A DNA stretch of 64,000 nt from 20CM-4-69-16 sp035637455 (GCA_035637455.1 DASPXE010000132.1:1-64000), one strand, 5' to 3'; counted from the stretch's first letter, positions 7,841 to 17,600 are shown. Notes: a model not told the origin generated them from the sequence alone. Translations and numbers: made by a program.

Positions 7841-8532
7841 ATGAAGATGTAGGGAATCGCGCGGACGAATAGCGTGATGATCACGCCGGCCATCGCGATC
7901 ACCAGCGTATACGCGGCCACTTTGCCCTTCGGCGACCTCATGACCACGGCGAGCCCCCGCCACAGCAGGTAGACGCTGTAGAGCGCCAACACCCGACCGA
8001 CGAGCGTGAGGGGAGGGATGATGGCGCACACGCCGAACACCCAGTACGGCGTCGCCGCGTACGCGGCGACTTTGAGCGCCTGCACCCGGTTGCGCTGGCC
8101 GCCGAACGTCGGGGCGAGGGCGTCGATCAGCCCCGCCAGCGCGTACACGCCGGCGAAGCTCAGGGCATAGGTGAGAATGCCGTAGGCGACGCCGTCCACC
8201 ACCGTCACCGTCAACGGTCCGGCGATCGTCCGGCGCACGCCGAACACGATCGTACCGAGCGTCTCTGCGAGCGGCGCGATCGCAGCCACGGGCAACAGGA
8301 AACCCCGGTAGATCGCTGCCGGCTTGGCGAACTCCCCCGCGATGGCGGCCCACTCCTGGGTCGGCTGCAGGATCAGGCGCCGGGCGCGCTCGAGCCAGGC
8401 GGGCAGCTTGCGCGACGGCCTGGGTCGTGAGGGAGCGGCCTTGGCCACGGGCCGTGGTGGCGGCCCGGCCTTCGGAGGCGTGGGCCCACGGGGCGGCGTC
8501 GGGCCACGCGGCGGCTGGGGTGGAGTGCGCAT
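7837..8532 (-). CDS. Yip1-domain membrane protein with proline-rich N-terminus
   Basis: Probable integral membrane protein of the Yip1 family. The first about 40 residues are Pro/Arg-rich with a short internal repeat (PPRGPTPPRGPTPP), then WLERARRLILQPTQEWAAIA, the typical Yip1 lead-in, and five hydrophobic segments (for example YRGFLLPVAAIAPLAETLG and YWVFGVCAIIPPLTLVG). I took the ATG at 8532 because the preceding 32 codons lie in an inverted repeat and look untranslated. Function in bacteria is unknown. It is convergent with the ABC permease, with overlapping stops. Confidence 0.7.
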   Translation of the reverse strand: MRTPPQPPRGPTPPRGPTPPKAGPPPRPVAKAAPSRPRPSRKLPAWLERARRLILQPTQEWAAIAGEFAKPAAIYRGFLLPVAAIAPLAETLGTIVFGVRRTIAGPLTVTVVDGVAYGILTYALSFAGVYALAGLIDALAPTFGGQRNRVQALKVAAYAATPYWVFGVCAIIPPLTLVGRVLALYSVYLLWRGLAVVMRSPKGKVAAYTLVIAMAGVIITLFVRAIPYIFI

Positions 8533-8558
8533 CAAGGCACAAAATACAAGTGGAGCTC

Positions 8559-8604
8559 CCAGACGCCAGGCCGCCCGCTTGCGGCTTGGCGTCTTCGCGT
8601 CTGG
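8559..8604. repeat. Inverted repeat between divergent genes
   Basis: A left arm CCAGACGCCAGGCCGC (8559-8574) and a right arm (8581-8604) ending GCGTCTGG form a large imperfect hairpin with loop CCGCTT. The right arm contains an extra GTCTTCGC unit, as if one short repeat unit had been gained or lost. It fills most of the 88 bases between the divergent Yip1 and amidohydrolase genes. Function not known; a dispersed palindromic element is likely. Confidence 0.6.
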
Positions 8605-8620
8605 CAACTCAGATTCATGC

Positions 8621-9421
8621 ATGCTCATCGACGTCCACGCCCATTTTTACCACGACCGCACCCCGCGCGCCGACTGGCGCGAGCGCAACGCGAGCCGCCT
8701 CGCCGCCGGGGAGAAGATCGGCATCACCATCCATGTGGCGTCGATCCTGGGCAGCTGGGGAAGGACGTCCCCCACGTACTTTCCATCGCCCGCCGACCTG
8801 CCGTACGGGAACGACGCGCTGCTCGCCCTGGTGCGCGACCACCCCAACCGAATCCGCGGCTACGTGACCGTCAACCCGAACTACACGGCGCACGCACGGG
8901 GCGAGATCCTGCGATGCCTCGCTGCGGGGATGATCGGCATCAAGCTGGCGGCGAGTCGTCGTGCGAGCGACCCGCTGCTCGACCCGATCTGCGACATCGC
9001 CCGCGACCGCGACGTCCCCGTGCTGCAACACGTGTGGCAACACCGGCGGCGCGATTGGCCGGGGCAAGAGGCATCCGATGCTGTCGAGCTGTGCGCGCTG
9101 GCGCGCCGACACCCCGACGTGCGCTTCATCCTGGCCCACATCGGTGGCGGGGGGGATTGGCACCACTCGCTCGCGGCAGTGCGCGCCGCGCCCAATGTGT
9201 ACGTCGATCTCTCGGGGAGCGGTGTGGATGCCGGGATGCTCGAGCAGTGTCTCGCGGCTGTCGGCGTCGGGCGGCTGCTCTGGGGGACCGACCTCACGAT
9301 GGACACCGGATGGGCCAAGCTGCGCTACCTCGAGCGCCTGCTCTCCCCGGAAGAGCTCGACCTGGTGAAGTGGAAGAACGCGGCCCGCATCTTCCCGCGC
9401 GGCGCGTTCCCGTCCGACTGA
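8621..9421 (+). CDS. Amidohydrolase 2 family metal-dependent hydrolase
   Basis: TIM-barrel hydrolase or decarboxylase of the amidohydrolase-related (COG2159) family. The ATG at 8621 gives 266 residues beginning MLIDVHAHFY, with the metal-binding H-x-H pair, a later LQHVWQH, the strand ILAHIGGGGDWHH and the terminal catalytic Asp in LLWGTDLTMDT, so the metal site looks complete. It opens a run of six same-strand coupled genes. Its TGA shares a base with the next ATG (TGATG). Substrate not predictable from sequence. Confidence 0.85.
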   Translation: MLIDVHAHFYHDRTPRADWRERNASRLAAGEKIGITIHVASILGSWGRTSPTYFPSPADLPYGNDALLALVRDHPNRIRGYVTVNPNYTAHARGEILRCLAAGMIGIKLAASRRASDPLLDPICDIARDRDVPVLQHVWQHRRRDWPGQEASDAVELCALARRHPDVRFILAHIGGGGDWHHSLAAVRAAPNVYVDLSGSGVDAGMLEQCLAAVGVGRLLWGTDLTMDTGWAKLRYLERLLSPEELDLVKWKNAARIFPRGAFPSD

Positions 9422-10194
9422 TGCGGATCGACGTCAACGTCTTCCTGGGCGCGTACCCGTACCGCCGTGTGCCCGGCACCTCGCCGGACGCCGTGCTCCG
9501 GGCGATGGAACGCGTCGGGATCGACGAAGCCTGGGCGACCCACCTTCCGGGCCTGTTCTGGCAGGCGCCGCCCGAAGGGAACGCCTGGCTGTACGAGACG
9601 ACCGCCCGGGAACGGCGCCTCAAGCCGGTGCCGGCGGTGCACCCGGGCTTGCCGGGATGGGAGGCCGTGGTGGGGGAGGCGGTCGACCGCGGGGCACCCG
9701 CGGTGCGCTGCGACCCGACCTATTTTGGGCTCGATCCCGGGGGCGTGGAGCTGCGCGGGCTCGCGGCCGCGTGCGGCGCAGCGCGGCTGCCGCTGCTCAT
9801 CGCCGTGCGCCTGGAGGACGTACGCCAGCGGCACCCCAACGATCGCGCCGCGGAGCTCCCCGCGGCCGCGCTCCGGGCACTGCTGCGGAGCCACGCCGAG
9901 CTGCGCCTCGTCGTGACGCACGCGGACCGCGCGCTCGTCGAGGAGGTGCATTTCGGCTCCACCCCCGAGGAAGCCGCGCGCGTTTGGTGGGACATCTGCT
10001 GGATCTGGGGGCCGCCCGAGGACCACCTCGAGACGCTGCTCGGCACCGTCGGAGTCGAGCGGTTCGTGTTCGGGACAGGGCAGCCGCTCCGGATTCCGGA
10101 AAGCGCCGTGGCGAAGCTCGATCTCCTGGACCTCCCCGCCGCGCAACGCACCGCGATCGAGTCCGGCAACGCTCGCACGGGGCTCTCCCGCTGA
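9421..10194 (+). CDS. Amidohydrolase-related protein lacking the N-terminal HxH
   Basis: A 257-residue relative of the preceding hydrolase, starting MRIDVNVFLGAYPYRR: the N-terminal metal motif D-x-H-x-H is replaced by D-V-N-V. It keeps the barrel pattern (LRLVVTHADRAL near the middle, RFVFGTGQPLRIPESA at the end). Proteins of this type often travel with an intact amidohydrolase, so it may be a partner subunit or an enzyme with a different metal requirement (inference). Start and stop overlap neighbours on both sides. Confidence 0.75.
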   Translation: MRIDVNVFLGAYPYRRVPGTSPDAVLRAMERVGIDEAWATHLPGLFWQAPPEGNAWLYETTARERRLKPVPAVHPGLPGWEAVVGEAVDRGAPAVRCDPTYFGLDPGGVELRGLAAACGAARLPLLIAVRLEDVRQRHPNDRAAELPAAALRALLRSHAELRLVVTHADRALVEEVHFGSTPEEAARVWWDICWIWGPPEDHLETLLGTVGVERFVFGTGQPLRIPESAVAKLDLLDLPAAQRTAIESGNARTGLSR

Positions 10195-11096
10195 CCGCCC
10201 GACCGCCCGAGCGCCTGACCGCCCGGCTCGAGTGGGGCCTGGTCCCGGCGGTCCCGGTCCCGTTTCGGGGCGGCGCACTCGCCGACGACGCGCAGCGAGC
10301 CTATGCGCTGTGGATGGCCGGCCAGCAGGTGGCGGGCGTGGCGGTGTGGGCGCATACGGGTCGCGGCCTGCACCTGACGCCGGCGCAGCGTCGCCAGGTG
10401 CTCGCCACGTGGCGGGCCGCCCTCCCGCTGAGCGTGATCGTCGCGGGCGCGGCGAGCGTCGAGATGGCGCGCGAGGCGAAGGCGGGCGGGGCCGACGCGC
10501 TGCTCGCCTTCCCGCGCGCCGCCGACCCCGTCGGCTACCACGACGCCCTCAGTCGCGAGCTGCCGGTGATCGCGTTCTATCTGTACGAGGCCGCGGGCGG
10601 CGTCGCGTACGACAACCAGACGCTGCACGCCATCCTCGCCCAGCCCGGCGTGATCGGCATCAAGGTGGCGACGCTCGATTCGGTCATGACGTTCCAGCGG
10701 CTCGCGGGACTGATCCGCGACCACCCCGAGAAGCTGTTGATCACCGGCGAGGATCGCTTCTTCGGCTACTCGCTGACGATGGGCGCGCGGGCGGCCCTGG
10801 TGGGGATGGGTGCCGCCCTGACGAACTTGCAGGTGGGGTTGATCGAGGCCTTCCGCGCCGGTGACTTCGCCAAGTTTGTCCGCCTCTCGGCGATCTGCGA
10901 CCGGTTCGCCGCGGCTACGTTCATCCCCCCGATGGAGGGGTACGTGCGCCGCGTGCTCTGGGCCCTCGCGGCCGACGGCGTGATCCCGGACGACGCGTGC
11001 GACGATCCCTGGGGGCCCCCCCTCACGCCGGCCGAGCGGGACGCCGTGCGCCGCGCCGTGCGCGAAGCGCGCAGCGCGCGCGTGAGCCTGCCGTGA
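10191..11096 (+). CDS. DapA-family (dihydrodipicolinate synthase-like) aldolase/lyase, likely CTG start
   Basis: Class I aldolase of the DHDPS/N-acetylneuraminate lyase family. The core reads GLVPAVPVPF near the N-terminus, a GGADALLAFPR segment, and VIGIKVATLDS carrying the expected Schiff-base lysine; the C-terminal helices are present. The usual tyrosine region reads AFYLYEAAGGVAYDN, so the substrate is unlikely to be that of true DapA. No ATG, GTG or TTG exists between the upstream stop and the conserved core. The best start is a CTG at 10191 that overlaps the upstream TGA as CTGA (a second CTG is at 10215). About 301 residues, normal for the family. Confidence 0.82.
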   Translation: MTARPPERLTARLEWGLVPAVPVPFRGGALADDAQRAYALWMAGQQVAGVAVWAHTGRGLHLTPAQRRQVLATWRAALPLSVIVAGAASVEMAREAKAGGADALLAFPRAADPVGYHDALSRELPVIAFYLYEAAGGVAYDNQTLHAILAQPGVIGIKVATLDSVMTFQRLAGLIRDHPEKLLITGEDRFFGYSLTMGARAALVGMGAALTNLQVGLIEAFRAGDFAKFVRLSAICDRFAAATFIPPMEGYVRRVLWALAADGVIPDDACDDPWGPPLTPAERDAVRRAVREARSARVSLP

Positions 11097-12298
11097 GCCG
11101 CATTGCGAGGCGGTCGTTTCTCGAAGCGTGCGCCGCGGCCGCGGCATTCCCCCTAGTCAAAGGCTTCGTTCCCATGAAGCAGAAACCGCACGTCGTGGTG
11201 GTTGGGGCGGGGGCATTCGGTGGCTGGACGGCGTTGTACCTCCAGCGCCGCGGGGCGCGCGTGACCCTCGTCGACGCGTGGGGACCCGGCAACGCTCGCG
11301 CGAGCTCGGGCGGCGAGACCCGGGTGATCCGCGCTACCTACGGCCCCCGCGCCGTCTACACACACATGGCTGTGCGGGCGCTCGCGCTATGGCAGGAGCA
11401 CGAGCGGCGCTGGAAGCAGCGTCTCCTCCATCCGATCGGCGTGCTGTGGCTCGTCGAGGATGACGACGCGTACGAAAAGGCCGCCCTGCCGATCCTCAAG
11501 GAGGCCGGGACTCGGTTCGAAGCGTTGTCGGGCGCGGAGACCGCGAAGCGTTACCCGCAGATCAACTGCGAGCGCGTGCGCTGGGCGATCTTCGAGCGGG
11601 ACGGCGGCTATCTCACGGCGCGACGTGCTTGCGCCGCGGTACTGGAGGGGTTTCTGGCGGAAGGGGGGGTGTACCGACAGCTGGCGGCGGAGTCGCCGGC
11701 GCCAGCCGGCGGGGCCGTGCGGCTCTCCGACGGCACTTCGCTCATCGCCGATGGTTACGTGTTCGCCTGCGGGCCGTGGCTCGGGAAGCTGTTTCCGGAT
11801 GTGATCGGCGATCGCGTGCGCGCGACGCGTCAGGAGGTGTTCTTCTTCGGCACGCCCCCCGGTGACGGGCGCTTCACCGAGGAGGCGCTTCCCGTATGGG
11901 CCGATCACGGCAATCACTTCACGTACGGCATCCCCGGGAACGAGTGGCGCGGGTTCAAAGTGGCGGACGACGCGCGCGGGCCGGTGTTCGATCCTACCAG
12001 CGGTGAGCGGCTGCCGTCGCCGGAGGCGCTGCAGTCCGCGCGCGACTACCTCGCGTACCGCTTTCCGGCGCTCCAGGGCGCCCCGCTGCTCGAGGCCCGG
12101 GTGTGTCAATACGAGAACTCCCCGGACGAGCACTTCATCGTCGACCGCCATCCGAGCGCGGCGAACGTGTGGCTCGTGGGCGGTGGATCGGGACATGGGT
12201 TCAAGCACGGCCCGGCGGTAGGCGAGTTGGTCGCAGGGCTGGTGCTGACCGGGCGGTCGGCCGACCCCCAATTCCGGCTGTCGCGCTTCGCCCAGTAG
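11093..12298 (+). CDS. Tat-exported FAD-dependent oxidoreductase (sarcosine oxidase/DAO-like)
   Basis: Flavin oxidoreductase of the DAO superfamily. A twin-arginine signal (SRIARRSFLEACAAAAAFPL) precedes the dinucleotide-binding motif VVVVGAGAFGGWTALYL, and the C-terminal FAD segment NVWLVGGGSGHGFKHGP is intact. The middle part resembles monomeric sarcosine oxidase and N-methyltryptophan oxidase, including the GGETRVIRATYG stretch. The GTG at 11093 overlaps the upstream stop (GTGA) and includes the Tat signal; an internal ATG at 11174 would give a cytoplasmic form. If the long form is made, oxidation occurs in the periplasm, unlike the neighbouring enzymes. Confidence 0.85.
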   Translation: MSRIARRSFLEACAAAAAFPLVKGFVPMKQKPHVVVVGAGAFGGWTALYLQRRGARVTLVDAWGPGNARASSGGETRVIRATYGPRAVYTHMAVRALALWQEHERRWKQRLLHPIGVLWLVEDDDAYEKAALPILKEAGTRFEALSGAETAKRYPQINCERVRWAIFERDGGYLTARRACAAVLEGFLAEGGVYRQLAAESPAPAGGAVRLSDGTSLIADGYVFACGPWLGKLFPDVIGDRVRATRQEVFFFGTPPGDGRFTEEALPVWADHGNHFTYGIPGNEWRGFKVADDARGPVFDPTSGERLPSPEALQSARDYLAYRFPALQGAPLLEARVCQYENSPDEHFIVDRHPSAANVWLVGGGSGHGFKHGPAVGELVAGLVLTGRSADPQFRLSRFAQ

Positions 12299-12299
12299 G

Positions 12300-13451
12300 G
12301 TGCGCGCCGAGCTCGAGCGAGACTTCCGGCGCTTCCAGCGCGAGCTGCCCCCCGGCTTTCCGGGCCACGTGCGCGAGACGTACGGGATCGACCTCACCGC
12401 GCGCTACCTCGGTGAGACGGTCCCGCATCCGATCGGGAAGGGCTCGGGCCAGTTGTCCCTGAACGAGGCCCAGCTCGCCGCCGACGCTGAGGCGGGGCTT
12501 GCCTTCGTGGTGCTGAAGACGGTGATCGCGCAAGACGAGGCGGGCACCCAGTCGATGGCCGCCTGGGCGATCCACGAAACCAAGATGAAACTGGAGCAGC
12601 GCCGCGCTGCGAGCGGCCGGACGGGGTGGACGGTCACGTGGAAAGGCCGGGGCTGGGACCGCACCCTGGACGAGTACCTCGCCCTGGTGCGGGCGGGACG
12701 CGATCTCACGCGAGCGGGGAGCCTCCTCGTCGTGCCGTCGGTGAAATATCATCTGCCGCGGCTCGAGGAGCCGTTTCGCGACGCCGAGTACCGCTACACG
12801 ACGCGGCGTCTCGCCGACACCTGGGGACAGCCCCCGCTGCTCGTGGAGAAAGACTTCTCCCCCACGCTCGCGGGCGATTCGCTGGCGGCGGACCGCGGCC
12901 AGATTGTGCGGTGGCTGCGCGAGGTGCCGGGCCGCATCCGCAGCGCGTCGCCGGGGTCGCTACGCATCGCGGTCAAGCTGATGAATGCGCGCTTCGACGA
13001 CGACTTCCAGCTCGCGATGATGGACGCATGTAGCGGGGCCGACGCGCTGGTGGTGTTCAATCGCCTGTTCGACGCCGAGCGGGGAGTCGCGTACGGAGGC
13101 TGGGACTTGAGCGAGCGGAACCTGCGGGTGCTGGATCTGCTCCGGGGATCCCCGGGCTTACGCCCGGGTCTGTGTGGCACCGGAAACATCTGCTCCGGCC
13201 GCCTGATCGTGGACTACGCCCGGCGCGGCTGCGAGAGCGTGCAGCTCCACACATTTTTCCAGCTCCCCCTCTCGGCGTACGCCGCGACCCGCGGCTCGCG
13301 CACCCAGCGGGCGCTGCACGCGCTGGTGTTTCACCCGAGCGACGGCCTCGTCGCCGCCATGCTCGAGCTCGAAGCCACAGGTGAGCTCGAGCGACGCGAC
13401 GGTGCGCTGCATTTCCTCGACCTCGCGACCGGTGCGCATCGCCCGGGCTGA
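12300..13451 (+). CDS. Dihydroorotate dehydrogenase-like TIM-barrel protein
   Basis: A 383-residue protein resembling FMN-dependent dihydroorotate/dihydropyrimidine dehydrogenases. Recognisable parts are LGETVPHPIGKGSGQLS near the start, IAVKLMNARFDDDFQLAMMD, GADALVVFNRLF, and a late segment GTGNICSGRLIVDYARRGC followed by ESVQLHTFFQLP, which matches the FMN phosphate-binding end of the barrel. It lacks a clear match to any one subclass, so a role in pyrimidine synthesis is not assumed. The GTG at 12300 lies one base after the preceding stop. Confidence 0.65.
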   Translation: MRAELERDFRRFQRELPPGFPGHVRETYGIDLTARYLGETVPHPIGKGSGQLSLNEAQLAADAEAGLAFVVLKTVIAQDEAGTQSMAAWAIHETKMKLEQRRAASGRTGWTVTWKGRGWDRTLDEYLALVRAGRDLTRAGSLLVVPSVKYHLPRLEEPFRDAEYRYTTRRLADTWGQPPLLVEKDFSPTLAGDSLAADRGQIVRWLREVPGRIRSASPGSLRIAVKLMNARFDDDFQLAMMDACSGADALVVFNRLFDAERGVAYGGWDLSERNLRVLDLLRGSPGLRPGLCGTGNICSGRLIVDYARRGCESVQLHTFFQLPLSAYAATRGSRTQRALHALVFHPSDGLVAAMLELEATGELERRDGALHFLDLATGAHRPG

Positions 13452-14565
13452 GCTGTTCGAGCTGACGCTCCCGTTCGTCGAGCCGTTCATCATCTCCGGT
13501 GGGCGGATCGATGCGCGCCGCTCGCTCGTCGTCGTCCTGCACGACGATGCGGGCCACGTCGGGTACGGCGAGTCGCCGCCGTTCGAGCTGCCGTTCTACT
13601 CCGAGGAGACGCTCGCGAGCGCCCGCGATCTGATTGCTCGCGTGCTGGTCCCCCGCGTCGTGGGGAAGGAGTTCGACTCTCCCGCGGCCGTGGATGCCGC
13701 GCTGCAGGGGGGCGTGCGGGGCAATCCGTTCGCCCGGGCGGGGATCGAAACGGCGGCGTGGGACCTCGAGGCCCACCGACGCGGGATCGGGCTCGGGCAG
13801 CTGGTCGCTGCCCGGCTCGGCGTGCAGCCGGCGGCGAGCGTCGCCTGTGGGGTGGCGCTCGGCATTCCCGAAGACGGGAAACCGGACACGCTCACCCGCC
13901 GCGTGTACGCCGCGCTCGAGCAGGGGTACCGTCGCGTGAAGATCAAAGTCATGCCGGGATGGGACGCGGTGGCGGTCAGCGCGGCGCGCGCCGCGATGGG
14001 TGCCGTCGAGCTCCCGCTCACCGTCGATGCGAACGGCGCCTACGCGTGGCCCGCCCACGAGCAGAGCTTGCGCGCCCTCGACAGCGCCGGCCTCCTGTAC
14101 ATCGAGCAGCCCCTCGCCCCGGACGAGCTCGTCGCCCACGCGGCGCTGTGTCGCGCGCTGCGCACACCGGTCTGCCTCGACGAGACGCTCAAGAGCGCCG
14201 CGATCGCGCGGCAGATGATGGACCTGGACGGGCCCCGCGTCTGGAACATCAAGGTGCACCGGGTGGGGGGCCTGGCGGAGGTGTGCCGGATCTACGAGCT
14301 GGCGGCCCAATACGGGGCCGAGCTGTGGGTCGGGACAATGCCCGAATCAGGCATCGGGTCCCAGGCGGCGCTCGCGGTGGCGGGCCTGCCGCTGTGCGTC
14401 TACCCGTCCGACCTCGAGCCCAGCGCCCGGTGGTATGGCCGCGACGCGGATGTGATCAAGCTCAGCATGAGCAAGGACGGGCGCATGGCGGTGCCGGGGG
14501 TGTCGGTCGCGCGCTTGCTGGACGTTGCGCGCTTTCGGGCCGCGACGCGACCCGTCGTCGCTTGA
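13432..14565 (+). CDS. Enolase-superfamily enzyme, o-succinylbenzoate synthase / N-acylamino acid racemase-like
   Basis: Muconate-lactonizing-type enolase. The GTG at 13432 overlaps the previous gene by 20 bases and gives 377 residues. Catalytic features: the K-x-K motif in RRVKIKVMPGWD, metal ligands D (TVDANGAY), E (YIEQPLAPDEL) and D (VCLDETLKSA), and the second base Lys in VWNIKVHRVGG. The segment WVGTMPESGIGSQAALAVAG is typical of OSBS/NAAAR enzymes (MenC branch). In this context (no men genes nearby, beside an amino-acid oxidase-like protein) racemisation of an N-acylated amino acid is more plausible than menaquinone synthesis, but both remain open. Confidence 0.8.
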   Translation: MRIARAELFELTLPFVEPFIISGGRIDARRSLVVVLHDDAGHVGYGESPPFELPFYSEETLASARDLIARVLVPRVVGKEFDSPAAVDAALQGGVRGNPFARAGIETAAWDLEAHRRGIGLGQLVAARLGVQPAASVACGVALGIPEDGKPDTLTRRVYAALEQGYRRVKIKVMPGWDAVAVSAARAAMGAVELPLTVDANGAYAWPAHEQSLRALDSAGLLYIEQPLAPDELVAHAALCRALRTPVCLDETLKSAAIARQMMDLDGPRVWNIKVHRVGGLAEVCRIYELAAQYGAELWVGTMPESGIGSQAALAVAGLPLCVYPSDLEPSARWYGRDADVIKLSMSKDGRMAVPGVSVARLLDVARFRAATRPVVA

Positions 14566-14629
14566 CGCCGCCGGGCTAACGTGCAGAATCTCCGCACAGC
14601 GTTCCGTCTTCACCCCGGAGAACCATCGC

Positions 14630-17600
14630 GTGCTCGCCCTCCGTCCTATCGTGTGGCCCATCGTCCTCGCCCTGTTCCCCTCCATCGCCGTCGCGCAGCA
14701 CTACGACCCCTCCCTCCTCGCCGGCCTACACTGGCGTTTGATCGGGCCGTTCCGCGGCGGCCGTACCGTCGGGGCGACCGGTGTGCCGGGTCAGCCCAAC
14801 GTCTTCTATATCGGCGTCAACAACGGCGGCGTGTGGAAGAGCACCGACTACGGGCGCACCTGGCGACCGATCTTCGACGATCAGGCGACCGGCTCGGTCG
14901 GCGCTCTCGCCGTCGCCGGCTCCGATCCCAATGTTATCTATGTCGGGAGCGGCGAAGGCCTGCAGCGCCCCGACCTTTCAGTGGGCGACGGGATCTACAA
15001 GTCCACCGACGGCGGGCGGACGTGGCGGCAGCTCGGCCTGCAGGACGGCCAGCAGATCCCTGCGGTGATCGTCGACCCGCACGATGCGAACCGGGTCTTC
15101 GTCGCGGTGCTCGGTCACCCGTACGGCCCGAACGCGGAGCGTGGCGTGTTCCGCTCCCAGGACGGCGGGGCGACGTGGCAGAGGGTGCTGTATACCGACG
15201 AGAACACCGGCGCCATGGACGTCGCATTCGACCCCGCGAACCCGCAGACGGTGTTCGCCGTGCTCTGGGCCGCGCGCCAGGCGCCATGGGAGATCGGCAG
15301 TTCCTGGACTCTCTCCGCCAACAACGGCCTGTATAAGTCCAGCGATGGTGGGACCACGTGGCGGCGCGTCACCGCCGGCCTGCCGACCGCCCAGGACCGG
15401 CTGGGCCGCATCGGCCTCGCCGTGTCGGCCGGCGAGCCCGCCCGCATGTACGCGGTGGTGGGCGCCGCCACCGGCGGCGGGGTGTACCGCTCTGACGACG
15501 GCGGCGAGCAGTGGCGGCTCGTCAACGCGGACCAGCGCCTCTGGGGTCGCGACGGGGACTTCAACGAGGTGAAGGTCGATCCGAAGCACGCCGACGTCGT
15601 GTACGTCGCGAATGTCGTGACGTGGAAGTCCACGGACGGCGGCAAGACCTTCAGCGCGCTGCGGGGCGCGCCGGGCGGCGACGACTACCACCGCCTGTGG
15701 ATCAATCCGGACGATCCCAACATCATCCTCCTCGCCAGCGATCAGGGCGCCGTCGTCACGGTCAACGGGGGGGAGACGTGGAGCTCGTGGTACAACCAGC
15801 CCACGGCACAGTTCTACCATGTCACTACCGACAACGCCTTTCCCTACCGCGTATACGGTGGCCAGCAGGAGAGCGGATCGGCCGGCATCGCGAGCCGCGG
15901 CGCCGACGGACAGATCACCGTCCGCGAGTGGCATCCCATCGGCGCGGAGGAGTACGGCTACGTGGCACCCGATCCGCTGCACCCGAACATCGTGTACGGC
16001 GGCAAGGTCACGCGCTTCGACCGGAGCACGGGCGAGGTCCAGGACGTCTCGCCCGAGCCGGTGCGCACGGGGCGATACCGCTTCGTCCGGACGATGCCGC
16101 TCCTGTTCTCGCCGCTCGACCCGCATGTCCTGTACCTCGGTGGCAATGTGCTGTTCAAGACGGTGAACGGCGGGCAGAGCTGGCAAGTGATGAGCCCCGA
16201 TCTGACCCGTGTTGCGTACGATGTGCCGGCCAGTCTCGGAGCGTTCACGGCGCTCGATCCTGAGAAGGGCGCGCACCGCGGGGTGATCTACACCATCGCC
16301 CCCTCCTTCACACGACCGAACCTCATCTGGGTCGGGACCGATGATGGGCTGATCCACGTAACGCATGACGGCGGCCGCAAGTGGACGAACGTGACCCCGA
16401 CCGCGCTGACGCCCTGGAGCAAGGTCTCGCTCATGGAGGCGTCGCACGTCGATACCCTGGCGGCCTACGCCGCGGTGAACCGCTTCCGCCTCGATGACCT
16501 CCACCCCCACATCTACCGCACCAAAGATGGCGGCAGGACGTGGACCGAAGTCATCGAGGGGATACCGTCGAACGAGGTCGTCAACGCGGTGCGCGAGGAT
16601 CCGGTGCGGCGCGGGCTGCTCTACGCGGGGACGGAGCGGGGCGTTTACGTGTCGTTCGATGAGGGCGATCACTGGCAGTCGCTCAAGCTCGACCTGCCGG
16701 CGACCTCGGTGCGCGACCTCGTGGTGCACGACAGCGACCTCGTCGTGGCGACGCACGGCCGCTCGTTCTGGATCTTGGACGACATCACGCCGCTGCGCCA
16801 GATCGCGGCCGCCGCCGCGGCGACGGCCGCCTACCTGTACCGGCCGGCGCCCGCCGTTCGGGTTCGCTGGAACGAAAACACCGATACGCCGCTGCCGCCA
16901 GACGAGCCCGCAGGCAAGAACCCGCCCGATGGTGCCATCGTGGACTACTATCTGGCGCGCCCGGCTGGCGGTCGCGTCACGCTCGAGATTCTCGATCGGG
17001 CGGGAAGCTTGGTGCGCCGCTTTTCGAGCGCGTCCCCCTCCCCCGACCGGCCGGAGCAGCCGGACACGACGCTCAACATTCCCCTGATGTGGATCCGACC
17101 GCCGCAGACGCTTTCCACCGCTCGGGGGATGCACCGCTTCGTGTGGGACCTGCACGGCGCGCCACCGCCCGTCCTGCGGTACGAGTACCACATCTCGGCG
17201 ATCCCCGGTGACACGCCGCGCGAGCCGCGCGGGCCGTGGGTGCTGCCCGGATCGTACACGGTGCGGCTCACGGTGGGCGGGGAGACGCTCACCCAGCCGC
17301 TCGCAGTCCGGATCGATCCTCGCGCGCGGCTCGCGCCCAGTGCACTGACACAGCAGTTCGCGCTGGCGATGCGGATTGTCGCCGCCCTGCGTGGCGACTC
17401 GGCCGCGTTGGAACGGGTGCACGCCCTGCGGATGCAGGTGAAGGGCGCGCGCGACCGCGCCACGCAAGGCGCGGCGGCCGCCCTCGACTCGCTCGACGCC
17501 CGAGCCGCGGCACTGGAATCGGGGGCGGGCGAGCCCCCGCCTTCCCCGGGGCAGCGAGGGAAGGAGAACCTGATGCGCTTGAACGGTGACCTCGTCGCCG

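Noticed and set aside
8324..8620. Extended N-terminus of the first amidohydrolase
   Set aside because: The extension is Gly/Arg-rich, runs antisense to the Yip1 gene and through an inverted repeat; the family start is at 8621.
13432..14565. Calling the enolase menC
   Set aside because: Motifs fit both OSBS and N-acylamino acid racemase, and no other menaquinone gene is near, so no symbol was given.
14978..17467. 829-codon open frame on the minus strand opposite the Asp-box gene
   Set aside because: Shadow frame of a high-GC gene; composition is Arg/His/Val-rich with no domain, and the plus strand encodes a clear family.
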